From Herbinix sp. (GTDB lineage Bacteria; Bacillota; Clostridia; Lachnospirales; Lachnospiraceae): a stretch of DNA of 45,457 nt. Position numbers and translations under genes: made by a program. Position 1 is the first letter of the stretch. The number at the start of each line of letters is the position of its first letter. Below, in pieces: positions 26,472 through 36,163 of this stretch. The notes beneath the pieces are model-generated. The model did no database searches. It saw nothing but the letters and a program-made list of their open reading frames with translations, and had not been told where the DNA came from. The DNA is taken from positions 1-45,457 of the forward strand of contig JAQSYO010000031.1 in assembly GCA_029256105.1 (NCBI GenBank), given 5' to 3'.

Positions 26472-28217
26472 TTAATTTTTCCTCTCAAAGGTCATTCGAT
26501 AAAGCCCCGCATAAATACCGTTTTTACTTAACAGTTCTTCATGTGTTCCAGTTTCCTTAATGCCCTCCTCGGTTAGTACTAGTATTTTCTTCGCATTTTT
26601 AATTGTAGAAAGCCGATGAGCTATTACAAAGGTGGTTCGGTTCTTTGCTAACTTCTCCAAAGAATCCTGAACTACCTTCTCACTCTCATTATCTAGGGCC
26701 GAAGTAGCTTCATCAAAGATTAGAATCGGAGGGTTTTTAAGAAATACCCTTGCAATACTCAAACGCTGTTTTTGACCTCCCGATAGCTTAATTCCGCGTT
26801 GCCCAATATAGGTGTGGTACCCATCCGGAAGTTCCATAATAAAATCATGGGCATTGGCATTCTTAGCAGCCTCTATAACTTCTTCCTCCGTTGCCTCCAG
26901 ACAACCATACTGAATGTTATCCATAACTGTTCCAGCAAAGAGATAGACATCCTGTTGTACAATACCAATGTTCATTCTTAAGGACCGTAGCGTAATATTT
27001 CGTATATCTAACCCGTCAATAGTGATGCTTCCTTCCGATACTTCATAAAAGCGCGGTATGAGACTGCACAATGTGGTCTTTCCAACGCCGGAGGAACCCA
27101 CCAACGCCATGTAATCACCGGCATCAACCTTTAGATTAATATCATGAAATACATCCGTTACGGTATCGTTATATTTAAAAGCTACCTTTTTAAATTCAAT
27201 CTGGCCGCGAACTTGTTTCAGTTCGATCGCTCCTTTTTTATCTATGATATCTGGCTGTATTTCCATGATTGCATAAAAGCGGTCAAAACCAGTCATACCA
27301 TTTTGGAATTGCTCCGTAAAGCTGATCAGCTTTTTCACCGGATCAATTAAAGTATTTATGTATAATAAGAAGGTTAGTAAATCACTTACTGTAATAATTT
27401 TATTGGCAATAAATAAACTACCACCTGCTATCATTGAAATATTGATAAGCGCAGTAAATAACGTAAGTCCCGAATGAAAAGCAGCCATGTTCCAATAGCT
27501 GTTTCGTTTACTTTCTACAAACCGTGCATTGCCCTGCTGAAACTTCTTTATCTCAACCGGCTCATTGGCAAAGGATTTTACTACTCGAATTCCGGATAAG
27601 TTATCCTCCACTTGCGCATTGATTTCTGCAATCCGCTCTCTGTTCTTACGAAAAGCCCGGCTCATCTTCCCCCTCATATAATAAGCAAAGGCGAACATAA
27701 CCGGTAGAAATGCAAACACAAGGAGTGTAAGTGGCAGATTTATTTGGATCAATATAACAAATGCTCCCACTACTTTGATGATGGAAATAACAATATCCTC
27801 TGGACCATGGTGACATAGTTCCGTAATATCAAACAAATCATTGGTTATTCTGGACATTAACTGACCAGTCTTCTGATTATCGAAGTAGTTAAAGGATAGC
27901 TTCTGAAAATGTCCAAAGATATCATTACGCATATCATATTCCATCTTTGCTCCCATAATATGCCCTTTATAGGAGATAAAATAAGTACTGATATACTCCA
28001 ATAATGCGAGTCCCAGCATCATAAATAGTAACCGAATAATTATTGGTGTCTCAACTGCTATCTCACCAGATACCAATACGTTATTCGTAATGTAACGGAC
28101 AATCATTGGATAGACTAAGGAAATGGCTGCTGCCAGTAAAGCGAAGAACATATCCGCGAAAAACAAGCCAAGATATGGTCTGTAATAGGATAAAAATTTC
28201 TTTGACTTTCTACTCAT
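26472..28217 (-). CDS. ABC exporter with fused membrane and ATPase domains (MsbA/LmrA type)
   Basis: The product is 581 residues from the ATG at 28217 (GGAG 7 bases upstream; an ATG two codons earlier is too close to it). Six membrane helices lie in about residues 15-295 and the ATPase is in about 330-575, with Walker A GSSGVGKTT, signature KLSGGQKQRLSIARVF, Walker B ILIFDEATSALD and switch AHRLSTIKNA. Such half-transporters work as dimers and export lipids or drugs, here of unknown type. It appears to be a single-gene unit, with copy 2 of the palindromic element just downstream. Confidence 0.95.
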   Translation of the reverse strand: MSRKSKKFLSYYRPYLGLFFADMFFALLAAAISLVYPMIVRYITNNVLVSGEIAVETPIIIRLLFMMLGLALLEYISTYFISYKGHIMGAKMEYDMRNDIFGHFQKLSFNYFDNQKTGQLMSRITNDLFDITELCHHGPEDIVISIIKVVGAFVILIQINLPLTLLVFAFLPVMFAFAYYMRGKMSRAFRKNRERIAEINAQVEDNLSGIRVVKSFANEPVEIKKFQQGNARFVESKRNSYWNMAAFHSGLTLFTALINISMIAGGSLFIANKIITVSDLLTFLLYINTLIDPVKKLISFTEQFQNGMTGFDRFYAIMEIQPDIIDKKGAIELKQVRGQIEFKKVAFKYNDTVTDVFHDINLKVDAGDYMALVGSSGVGKTTLCSLIPRFYEVSEGSITIDGLDIRNITLRSLRMNIGIVQQDVYLFAGTVMDNIQYGCLEATEEEVIEAAKNANAHDFIMELPDGYHTYIGQRGIKLSGGQKQRLSIARVFLKNPPILIFDEATSALDNESEKVVQDSLEKLAKNRTTFVIAHRLSTIKNAKKILVLTEEGIKETGTHEELLSKNGIYAGLYRMTFERKN

Positions 28218-28272
28218 CCACATACTCCTTCTTATATCATACTTTGTTAGATTTTTCCTCCTAATTAGGAAG

Positions 28273-28329
28273 AAAAAGACTGGGAAATAATCGGAAAACT
28301 GAATTACCCGATGACAACCCGGTCTTTTT
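28273..28329 (-). terminator. Terminator after pfkA
   Basis: AAAAAGACtGGG pairs with CCCgGTCTTTTT (28273-28284 with 28318-28329), with an inner structured loop of 33 bases. It lies 37 bases past the pfkA stop and ends in a T-run on the minus strand. Confidence 0.75.
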
Positions 28330-28365
28330 ATTAAGTACTTACTTTATTATTCTATGACCTACTGA

Positions 28366-29340
28366 TTATTTGGAAAGTCTGATTGATAAATCATACATAT
28401 ATTGGTCAATGTCTTTTGTCATTGCCAAACCTTCTTCGATATCAAAATCTACAAATTGACCGTCTTTATAACCAACAATTCTCTTACTAGCACCAGAAAC
28501 CAATAAATCAACTGCCTTAGCACCCATCATGGAAGCATAAACACGATCTCTTGTTGTTGGACTTCCACCTCTTTGTGCATGACCGATAATGGTTGCTCTG
28601 GTTTCCATTCCTGTTGCAGCTTCAATTCTCTTCGCCATACCGTTGGAATCGCCAACACCTTCTGCATTTACAATAATATAATGCTTTTTACCATTTTTAC
28701 GTTTCTCAATAATACTATTTATAATTTTCTGCTCATCATAATCATAACGTTCTGCCATCAAGATTTCTTCAGCTCCGTTAGCTATACCACACCATAATGC
28801 GATATAACCAGCTTTTCTTCCCATAACCTCAATGATACTGCATCGTTCATGTGAGGTTGAGGTATCTCTAACCTTATCAATCGTCTCCATTGCAGTATTT
28901 ACAGCAGTATCAAAGCCTATGGTGTAATCTGTACAAGCAATATCAAGATCAATGGTACCGGGAACACCTACCGCATTAATGCCTCTACGTGCTAACTTCT
29001 GAGCTCCTTTAAAGGAACCGTCACCACCGATAACAACTAAGCCGTCGATTTCATGTTTCCTACAAATTTCTGCACCTCTATCCTGGACTTCTGGTTTGAG
29101 AAATTCAAGGCAGCGAGCGGTATAAAGAATGGTACCGCCTCTTTGAATAATATCAGATACACTCTTGGAATCCATATCTATAATGTCTTCCTCTAATAAA
29201 CCATTAAAACCTCTTCTAATTCCTTTTACCTTTAATCCTGCTGCTAATGCTGTTCGAACTACTGCTCTGATTGCAGCATTCATTCCCGGCGCATCCCCAC
29301 CGCTGGTTAATACACCTATTGTCTTAATATTACTTCCCAT
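28366..29340 (-). CDS. pfkA: ATP-dependent 6-phosphofructokinase
   Basis: This 324-residue enzyme turns fructose-6-phosphate into fructose-1,6-bisphosphate with ATP. The N-terminal TSGGDAPGMNAAIRAVVR, the ATP-type GGDGSFKGA (about 102), GVPGTIDLD (about 122-130), MGRKAGYIALWCG and GHAQRGGSPTTRDR are all present. The Gly in GGDG and the Gly in PGTID indicate ATP rather than pyrophosphate. The usual TIDND reads TIDLD, keeping both Asp residues but losing the Asn between them. It follows dnaE by 43 bases, so the two are probably co-transcribed. Confidence 0.97.
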   Translation of the reverse strand: MGSNIKTIGVLTSGGDAPGMNAAIRAVVRTALAAGLKVKGIRRGFNGLLEEDIIDMDSKSVSDIIQRGGTILYTARCLEFLKPEVQDRGAEICRKHEIDGLVVIGGDGSFKGAQKLARRGINAVGVPGTIDLDIACTDYTIGFDTAVNTAMETIDKVRDTSTSHERCSIIEVMGRKAGYIALWCGIANGAEEILMAERYDYDEQKIINSIIEKRKNGKKHYIIVNAEGVGDSNGMAKRIEAATGMETRATIIGHAQRGGSPTTRDRVYASMMGAKAVDLLVSGASKRIVGYKDGQFVDFDIEEGLAMTKDIDQYMYDLSIRLSK

Positions 29341-29383
29341 TTATATAACCTCCGATTAATCAACAACTAAAGACTACAGTATT

Positions 29384-32300
29384 CTAATCCATTTTCCCCA
29401 GTTTTTCAATACTCTTTTCTGTGATTCGTACATTTTCTTCTGAATAAATTGTAAATAAACGATGAATTAGGTCTTTTCCTGCTCTAACACTCCTGCTTTT
29501 TGGAAGTTTTTTCATACATTTCTCTTCTTCGCAGAAAACGACTACGGAATCATTCCCATCATATTCATCTAATAATGCATATAACGATTGCTCGTCTTGT
29601 TGAAACTTTGCTAAATTTGAGTATTTAATCCATACCTCTTGCGGTATGCTGTCGAAGGGAATTATGTTCTGACAAATTAACTTTGCCGGTTTATCTTCTT
29701 CCACGGTGACCTTACCACGGATGAAAATCTTTTGATCCGGTTCAATCATGGATTTATACTTCTCGTAATCCTTCGGAAATATTATTACCTCAACAACCCC
29801 AAATAAATCCTCTAACATAATAAAAGCCATCATGCTGTTATTTCTGGTTGACTTTATTGTCTTTGTCGTTACCATTCCACCAATTATTTCTGTATTGCCA
29901 TCTATTACTTTTGGTTTGTCAGTTTCTTCCTCTATCACAAAATCATTCGAGTTCACTGTTACATTTTTGCTAATCCGGTTTTCATATTCTTCTAGAGGAT
30001 GTCCACTGACATAAATGCCTAACACTTCTTTTTCAAAAGCAAGTAATTGTTCCTTACTATATTCACTTACCTCCGGCATCGTAAGCTCATATTCAAACTT
30101 TTCTTCCTCTCCGGCAAGATCAAATAGTGTCATTTGACCAGTAAGAGACTTTTTCTTATCTGCTGCAATATGATCAAGGATCTGCACATAACTCATCATC
30201 AACTGTCGACGGTTTGGATGCAGATTACAAAATACTCCTGCTTTTATAAAACTTTCTATCGTCCTTTTATTAACTTCTTTTCCTGATAGTCGTGTAGCAA
30301 AATCCTTAAGATTAAGAAATGGCCCATTTTCTTCACGCTCTACTACTATGGCGTTAATCACTGGTTTACCTATTCCTTTGATTGCAGCTAGCGCATAACG
30401 AATCGAACCATTTGATACAGTAAACACGGTATCTCCTTCGTTAATATCGGGTGGTAATATCTCAATATTCATCTGTCTGCATGTATAAATGTATTCGGAA
30501 ACCTTTCCCGGATTGTCAATTACGGAAGTCATGAGCGCTGCCATGAATTCAACCGGATAATAGCATTTTAAATATGCCGTCTCATAGGATACCACTGCAT
30601 ATGCCGCTGCATGGGATTTGTTAAATGCATATTTAGCAAAGTCCATCATATCATCAAAGATATGATTTGCTACTGCTTCCGAAATTCCGTTGCCGATACA
30701 ACCAATTACATCTTCTTCCGGATTGCCATAGACGAAATTTTTACGTTCTTTAATCATTACTGACTCTTTTTTCTTTGACATGGCACGACGTACCAAATCA
30801 CTTCGACCAAAGCTGTAGCCTGCCAGATCTCGAACAATCTGCATAACCTGTTCTTGATAAACAATACATCCATAGGTTGGTGATAAAATCGGTTCTAATT
30901 GTGGGCACTCATACATAATGTGTCCGGATTCATTTTTACCCTTAATGTACTTCGGTATAAATTCCATAGGACCTGGACGATAAAGTGAAATTCCTGCGAT
31001 GATGTCTTCTAGTGTACGGGGCTTTAATTCCTTCATAAAGCTCTTCATACCGGCACTTTCTAACTGGAAGATACCTTCTGTCTTACCGGAGGCAATCACT
31101 TCAAAGACTTTATCGTCAGCGTAATCTATTTTTTTTATATTAAACTTGTGCAGAGCATCTCGGCTTTTATTCACCAAGGCTTCTGCACTCTGGATTACCG
31201 TAAGGGTGCGAAGACCCAAGAAATCCATCTTAAGTAACCCTAACTCTTCCAGAGTTGTCATCGTAAATTGGGTCGTGACGGATTCATCAGAGGAGCGGGA
31301 AAGTGGCACATATTCATCAATGCTTTCCTTACCGATTACAACTCCCGCTGCATGCATAGAAGTATGTCTCGGTAAGCCCTCAAGCCTCTTTGACATATCA
31401 ATCAAATATTTTACTTCCGAATTAGATTCATAAAGCTGCTTCAAATCTTTATTTGCTACCAATGCTTTGTCAATCGTTATTCCCAGTTCTGTTGGAATCA
31501 TCTTCGCTACAGTATCTACCTGTGCATAGGATAAATCCAGTGCACGTCCTACATCACGAATTACACCCCTAGCCGCCATCGTTCCAAAGGTTACGATCTG
31601 AACTACCTTATCCTTACCATACTTGGCAGTTACATAATCGATTACCTCTTGTCTACGTTCATAGCAGAAGTCAATATCAATATCAGGCATCGTTAGTCGC
31701 TCCGGATTAAGGAAACGTTCAAATAGCAAATTATATTTGATCGGATCAATATCGGTAATTCCGAGGGAATAAGATACAATAGAGCCGGCAGCACTTCCAC
31801 GCCCAGGTCCAACAATAATATTATTATCCCTAGCGTACTTAATAAAATCCCACACGATTAAGAAATAATCAATAAAGCCCATACCTTTGATGGTATCCAG
31901 CTCATACTCTAACCGTTGTAACAACTCCTCCGAAACTGGTTCATATCTTACTTGCAAACCCTCAAGGCATAATTTATGTAAGTAATCATATGCATCAAAG
32001 GGCTCTGGTACGGGATACACCGGTAATTTATATTCACCAAAGGTTATTGATACATTACATCGCTTAGCAATATCGTAAGTATTCTCCAGTGCTTCCTTGG
32101 CATATGGAAACACCGTTAGCATCTCTTCCGGGGATTTTAAATAATACTGCCCACCCTCATATCGCATCCGGTTTTCATCGGTTACCTTCTTCTGCGTCTG
32201 GATGCAAAGAAGAATGTCATGAGGTTCCGTATCCTCAGCAAAGGTATAATGAATGTCATTGGTTGCAACCAGTTTAATCCCCGTCTCCTGTGATAATCTT

Positions 32301-32872
32301 AATAAACCTTGATTTACGGTCTTTTGCTCCTGCATTCCATGATCTTGAAGCTCAAGGAAGAAATTACCTTCTCCAAAGATACTCTGAAGTTTTAACGCTG
32401 AGTTCTTTGCTTCAGCATAAAAGCCTCTTCTAATGTTTGCAGCCACTTCTCCTGCAAGACAGGCACTTAAAGCGATAATACCCTCACTATACTCTGCAAG
32501 AACTTCATAATCAATTCTTGGTTTATAATAAAAGCCTTCCAAAAAACCTTTGGAAACAATTTTCATTAAATTTTGATAACCGGTATTATTCTCTGCCAAA
32601 AGGACGAGATGATGATACCGTTCCTCCGAGGCTCCAACTTCTCGATCAAATCTGGAATTAGGAGCGACATAAACCTCACAGCCAATGATTGGTTTAATTC
32701 CTTCTGCCAAACATGCTTTATAAAAATCGATTACTCCGTACATAACTCCATGATCCGTGATCGCCAAGCTATCCATGCCGAGTTCCTTCGTACGCGCAAT
32801 CATTTCCTTAATCTTACCGGAGCCATCCAACAAACTATATTCTGTATGTACATGTAAATGTGTAAAATTCAT
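29384..32872 (-). CDS. dnaE: DNA polymerase III alpha subunit, DnaE type
   Basis: The product is 1162 residues from the ATG at 32872, which is 6 bases after GGAAGGAGG; the upstream ATG touches the ribosome site. The PHP domain opens the protein (FTHLHVHTEYSLLDG). The catalytic polymerase core has GPGRGSAAGS and PDIDIDFCYERR (about residue 394), followed by helix-hairpin-helix and OB-fold regions; it lacks a proofreading exonuclease domain. In Firmicutes DnaE extends primers at the replication fork alongside PolC. It has a strong promoter and a leader with paired inverted repeats, and pfkA follows. Confidence 0.97.
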   Translation of the reverse strand: MNFTHLHVHTEYSLLDGSGKIKEMIARTKELGMDSLAITDHGVMYGVIDFYKACLAEGIKPIIGCEVYVAPNSRFDREVGASEERYHHLVLLAENNTGYQNLMKIVSKGFLEGFYYKPRIDYEVLAEYSEGIIALSACLAGEVAANIRRGFYAEAKNSALKLQSIFGEGNFFLELQDHGMQEQKTVNQGLLRLSQETGIKLVATNDIHYTFAEDTEPHDILLCIQTQKKVTDENRMRYEGGQYYLKSPEEMLTVFPYAKEALENTYDIAKRCNVSITFGEYKLPVYPVPEPFDAYDYLHKLCLEGLQVRYEPVSEELLQRLEYELDTIKGMGFIDYFLIVWDFIKYARDNNIIVGPGRGSAAGSIVSYSLGITDIDPIKYNLLFERFLNPERLTMPDIDIDFCYERRQEVIDYVTAKYGKDKVVQIVTFGTMAARGVIRDVGRALDLSYAQVDTVAKMIPTELGITIDKALVANKDLKQLYESNSEVKYLIDMSKRLEGLPRHTSMHAAGVVIGKESIDEYVPLSRSSDESVTTQFTMTTLEELGLLKMDFLGLRTLTVIQSAEALVNKSRDALHKFNIKKIDYADDKVFEVIASGKTEGIFQLESAGMKSFMKELKPRTLEDIIAGISLYRPGPMEFIPKYIKGKNESGHIMYECPQLEPILSPTYGCIVYQEQVMQIVRDLAGYSFGRSDLVRRAMSKKKESVMIKERKNFVYGNPEEDVIGCIGNGISEAVANHIFDDMMDFAKYAFNKSHAAAYAVVSYETAYLKCYYPVEFMAALMTSVIDNPGKVSEYIYTCRQMNIEILPPDINEGDTVFTVSNGSIRYALAAIKGIGKPVINAIVVEREENGPFLNLKDFATRLSGKEVNKRTIESFIKAGVFCNLHPNRRQLMMSYVQILDHIAADKKKSLTGQMTLFDLAGEEEKFEYELTMPEVSEYSKEQLLAFEKEVLGIYVSGHPLEEYENRISKNVTVNSNDFVIEEETDKPKVIDGNTEIIGGMVTTKTIKSTRNNSMMAFIMLEDLFGVVEVIIFPKDYEKYKSMIEPDQKIFIRGKVTVEEDKPAKLICQNIIPFDSIPQEVWIKYSNLAKFQQDEQSLYALLDEYDGNDSVVVFCEEEKCMKKLPKSRSVRAGKDLIHRLFTIYSEENVRITEKSIEKLGKMD

Positions 32873-32888
32873 GTTCATCCTCCTTCCT

Positions 32889-32914
32889 AAAGTATTTAGT
32901 AAACTAAATACTTT
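32889..32914. promoter_or_regulatory. Perfect 26-bp palindrome in the dnaE leader
   Basis: AAAGTATTTAGT (32889-32900) and ACTAAATACTTT (32903-32914) are exact complements around a 2-base centre. The palindrome ends next to the dnaE ribosome site. A wider pair (TGTAAATAC at 32914-32922, GTATTTACA at 32953-32961) lies upstream of it. It may be an operator or a hairpin that affects translation start. Confidence 0.6.
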
Positions 32915-32994
32915 GTAAATACAAAAATGAATCCCATTGGAAACTAATTATTGTATTTACAGTTATAAATAAGCGAATAGATTATATATAAAGT

Positions 32995-33023
32995 ATCATA
33001 TTCCACCATAAAACAGTTGTCAA
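32995..33023 (-). promoter_or_regulatory. Promoter of dnaE-pfkA
   Basis: A perfect TTGACA (33018-33023) is 17 bases from TATGAT (32995-33000) on the minus strand. It starts next to the terminator of the upstream gene and gives a leader of about 115 bases. Confidence 0.8.
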
Positions 33024-33027
33024 TGGA

Positions 33028-33050
33028 AAAGGGGCTATTTCAGCCCCTTT
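33028..33050 (-). terminator. Terminator after the deacetylase-like gene
   Basis: AAAGGGGC (33028-33035) pairs with GCCCCTTT (33043-33050) around a 7-base loop, with Ts following on the minus strand. It lies just past the stop at 33055. Confidence 0.8.
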
Positions 33051-33054
33051 CAGT

Positions 33055-34485
33055 TTACCAATTTTTTGGTGGTCGTTCCGGATCAATAATATCTTTGGCA
33101 TCAAACAAATCCTTAAGTCGCTCAGGGAATTGTAAGAGTGCCTGACCATCCAATGGTCTTCTTGTCATTCTAATATAATCATCTTTCACATGCATCCAGG
33201 GCTTATCATATACTCCTATAAAATAATTAAATCCACTTTTCTTTAGAAATTTGAATTTATCACTACTGTAATGACCCATAGTGGTCTCAATGTCTACACC
33301 AAATGGAAATACAAAGATATCCGTAGGTCCAATTAAAGAACCAACTTCCTCCAACCACCGATTCGTATCTCTTTTTAATAATTCTAAGGATGCTTCTTGC
33401 ACATTCTTATGACCCCAGCTATGGGAACCAAACTCCCAACCATCCGCTTTTAGAACCTCTACCACTTTCTTTACAGCTTCCTTATCTTGCTCATAAGTCG
33501 GAGATGCGGGATCATTGGTACGATATCCTAATGTACCATTATATCCGGTAATTGCTAATAATCCTCTGGCACCTTTATAAGAAAAATCCGGATGTTCTTC
33601 TATGAAAGCGTCTAGTAGGGGCACAACATCAAAAGCCCCAGTTACCGTTGTTCCATCCTCTAGAATCATCTCACAGGTGGGTTTTCCATCCTCGCCAATC
33701 ACAATTCTTGATGCAAAGCCATCACCAGTCATATATTCATAATAATTAACATCATCCTCCGATAGGACGAAGGGCTTTTTTCCTTCACGCAGATAAATTT
33801 CTCCTTCAACATATTTTGTAGTTCCATCGTCTAAGGTTACCTGCTTTGCTATATCACTCATACGAACTAAAACATATCCATCATCATACATTTTCTGAAT
33901 CATCTTATTGAATTCTGATATTGTAGTCATGTACATATTATAACCTTTTTCTCTGCTGTCACCATCAAATGCTTTGGAATTATCGGCAACCAAAGAGTGG
34001 AAAAAGATATGATTAATTTGAGTTACAGAAGTATATGAACCTCCATATAACACTAAAGCACTCTTTTCAGTTTCAAGTCGTTCCATTGCTGATACCAAAG
34101 AAGTATATACCTTATAGCTTCCCTCAGAACCTTCGTAACTTTTTATTAAATCAATAGCCCCGTCATAATCATAACCAAAAGCCAGAGAATCTGCTTGTGC
34201 TATGAGGTCCTGTCTTTCATTTTCTTCCTTCTTTAATCTTTCTTGTTCGGCTTGTGCTTCTTGTTCTTCTGGCGTCAATTCATCTTCTGCTTCCTCTTTA
34301 TCCCCATCACTTGTTTGAGACGTATCCTCTTGTGTATTCGGTTTATCCTTCTCATCGGCCTTCATATATAGAAAAAGCCGATAGGACCCAAACAATACCA
34401 ACAAGATTATTATCTCAAGAGCTACGATGCCCACTATCTTCTTGGTTTTTTTCGTTCCCTGTTTTTTATGTTTTTCATTTGACAT
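33055..34485 (-). CDS. Membrane-anchored polysaccharide-deacetylase-like protein
   Basis: This 476-residue protein has a basic start and one membrane helix (about 17-38). An acidic, Glu/Gln-rich stretch (about 48-95) is followed by an outer domain with NodB-like pieces: LSEDDVNYY near residue 240 where TFDDG is usual, GSHSWGH near 351 (the metal-binding HxxxH pair), and FPFGVD near 391. The Asp-Asp and His-His pairs suggest a working metal site, but the first motif is not standard. It would act on wall or surface polysaccharide. It ends in a strong terminator. Confidence 0.8.
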   Translation of the reverse strand: MSNEKHKKQGTKKTKKIVGIVALEIIILLVLFGSYRLFLYMKADEKDKPNTQEDTSQTSDGDKEEAEDELTPEEQEAQAEQERLKKEENERQDLIAQADSLAFGYDYDGAIDLIKSYEGSEGSYKVYTSLVSAMERLETEKSALVLYGGSYTSVTQINHIFFHSLVADNSKAFDGDSREKGYNMYMTTISEFNKMIQKMYDDGYVLVRMSDIAKQVTLDDGTTKYVEGEIYLREGKKPFVLSEDDVNYYEYMTGDGFASRIVIGEDGKPTCEMILEDGTTVTGAFDVVPLLDAFIEEHPDFSYKGARGLLAITGYNGTLGYRTNDPASPTYEQDKEAVKKVVEVLKADGWEFGSHSWGHKNVQEASLELLKRDTNRWLEEVGSLIGPTDIFVFPFGVDIETTMGHYSSDKFKFLKKSGFNYFIGVYDKPWMHVKDDYIRMTRRPLDGQALLQFPERLKDLFDAKDIIDPERPPKNW

Positions 34486-34720
34486 ACGCTACCTCTTTCC
34501 ACGTAAACAAGGATAATTTAATATTCCTCATAAGTTTATTATGCTTCCTTTGCATAGTTTTCATTATAGCATAATGAGTTAATAATTTCCTTACGAAATT
34601 ATTAAATTACTTACTAAATATTGTTAAATCGCATTAATTATTATGTAAAATATTTCATTCATTTATACATATTATTTGCAGTTCTCAGATGTAATTTGGA
34701 ATATTGTGTTAGCCGGAATC

Positions 34721-34750
34721 AAAAAGGACACAGATACCTGATCTGTGTCC
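34721..34750 (-). terminator. Terminator after crh
   Basis: GGACACAGAT (34726-34735) pairs perfectly with ATCTGTGTCC (34741-34750) and is followed by five Ts on the minus strand. It closes the rapZ-whiA-crh group. Confidence 0.88.
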
Positions 34751-34766
34751 AGTCCTAAGCTTCGAA

Positions 34767-35021
34767 TTATTTACTACTTAAATATTTTTCAATATTTTCA
34801 ATGGCTGTTTTTTCGTCTGGACCATCTGCAGAAACAGTAACTGTTTCTCCGGCTGAAATACCCATACTCATCATACCCATAATACTCTTCGCATTCACAC
34901 GCTTATCATCACTAACAACATAAATACTGCATTCGTATTGACTTGCTACTTGAACAAGCAATGCAACCGGTCTAGCTTCTAAGCCGGTAGGAATGTTAAT
35001 TACTATTTCCTTCGTTATCAT
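34767..35021 (-). CDS. crh: Crh-like HPr paralogue
   Basis: The product is 84 residues from the ATG at 35021, with GGAGG 9 bases upstream. It has the HPr fold pattern, but the phospho-His site reads GLEARP, with Glu at position 15 where HPr has His. The regulatory Ser46 is intact (NAKSIMGMMS). Such proteins (Crh of Bacillus) cannot carry sugar-transport phosphate but are phosphorylated on Ser46 by HPr kinase and act with CcpA in catabolite repression. Its start overlaps the whiA end by 26 bases, and the group rapZ-whiA-crh matches the Bacillus order. A minor alternative is an unusual HPr. Confidence 0.85.
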   Translation of the reverse strand: MITKEIVINIPTGLEARPVALLVQVASQYECSIYVVSDDKRVNAKSIMGMMSMGISAGETVTVSADGPDEKTAIENIEKYLSSK

Positions 35022-36009
35022 GACTATTTTCCTCCTTATGCTCCCGCAATTGATCTGCAATCATACTTAGTTTACGCAATCTATGGTTTACTCCTGATTT
35101 GCCGATTGGTGGTAGTAACATCGCACCGAGCTCCTTAAGGGACGCTTCCGGATATTCAATCCGTATCCTTGCAATGTCTTCCAATCCATCCGCTAAATCT
35201 CCTAACCCCACATTATCTCTGATATAAGTAATATCATCTATTTGCTTAGATGCAGCAACTACCGTTTTACTAATATTAGCAGCCTCACAATTCACCTGTC
35301 GGTTAATCGAATTGCGCATTTCCTTAAGTATTCTTACATTTTCCAAATCCATCAAAGCAACATGTGCTTCCATGACATTTAAAAGATCAACGATCTGAGA
35401 GCCTTCCTTAATATACACGACGTAATTTTTTTTACGCATTACAATCTTAGCATCAACCGAAAAGGTCTGTATCATATCCCGTAGTTGCTCAGCCTTATCA
35501 TAATCAGAAACGACTATCTCAAAATGATAAGCTTTCTTTGGGTCACTCATGGAACCCGAGGATAAAAATGCTCCCCTGATAAAAGCTCGTTTACAACAGG
35601 CATTTTGCGTTATCTGCTGACTAGCTAAACCTATTTCATCAATAAATTTCTCTCCATCTTTTAAGTTCTCCCCAAGGAACCTTACACTTAATGGTAGCTT
35701 TGTTGCTTGCATTATCTGAGTAACTGTATCTGAATTACGAATAACTAGGGTGTACATACAGTTCTTATTCAGATTAGTATTAGTTTTAACAGAAACATCA
35801 ATATTTATATTAAATGTTTTTCGGATTAATGTAAAGTACTTTCTTGCAACTACTAAATTTTCCGTCTGTAATTTCAGGTAGTTCTTCGATCCTACATGAA
35901 TTATTCGCCCTTCATAAGATAGAATTGCTGCAAGCTCTGCTAATTTACAATGTCTCGCACTACTTACTTGTAATGAAAGTTCCTCCTTCACATCCTTTGA
36001 AAATGACAT
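34996..36009 (-). CDS. whiA: Sporulation/division regulator WhiA-like
   Basis: The product is 337 residues from the ATG at 36009, with GGAGG 5 bases upstream. WhiA combines an N-terminal homing-endonuclease-like fold (MSFSKDVKEELSLQ, then CKLAELAAILSYEGRI) with a C-terminal helix-turn-helix (YPEASLKELGAMLLPPIGKS, then VNHRLRKL, about 285-315). In Firmicutes it influences chromosome segregation and cell division. It is the middle gene of rapZ-whiA-crh; the gap to rapZ (about 155 bases) holds a hairpin. Confidence 0.95.
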   Translation of the reverse strand: MSFSKDVKEELSLQVSSARHCKLAELAAILSYEGRIIHVGSKNYLKLQTENLVVARKYFTLIRKTFNINIDVSVKTNTNLNKNCMYTLVIRNSDTVTQIMQATKLPLSVRFLGENLKDGEKFIDEIGLASQQITQNACCKRAFIRGAFLSSGSMSDPKKAYHFEIVVSDYDKAEQLRDMIQTFSVDAKIVMRKKNYVVYIKEGSQIVDLLNVMEAHVALMDLENVRILKEMRNSINRQVNCEAANISKTVVAASKQIDDITYIRDNVGLGDLADGLEDIARIRIEYPEASLKELGAMLLPPIGKSGVNHRLRKLSMIADQLREHKEENSHDNEGNSN

Positions 36010-36163
36010 AGCAACCTCCAGTTGCTCGCATAGCAAGCACTCATACCAAAAATAACAAAAACTCTATCCTGCTTTAAAATTTTTCGATACCTCTGTTATA
36101 TTAGATGAATTTCCAATGGAATTCATTCTACTATCTCTAATGGCTCGCATGCTTTATGCGAGA

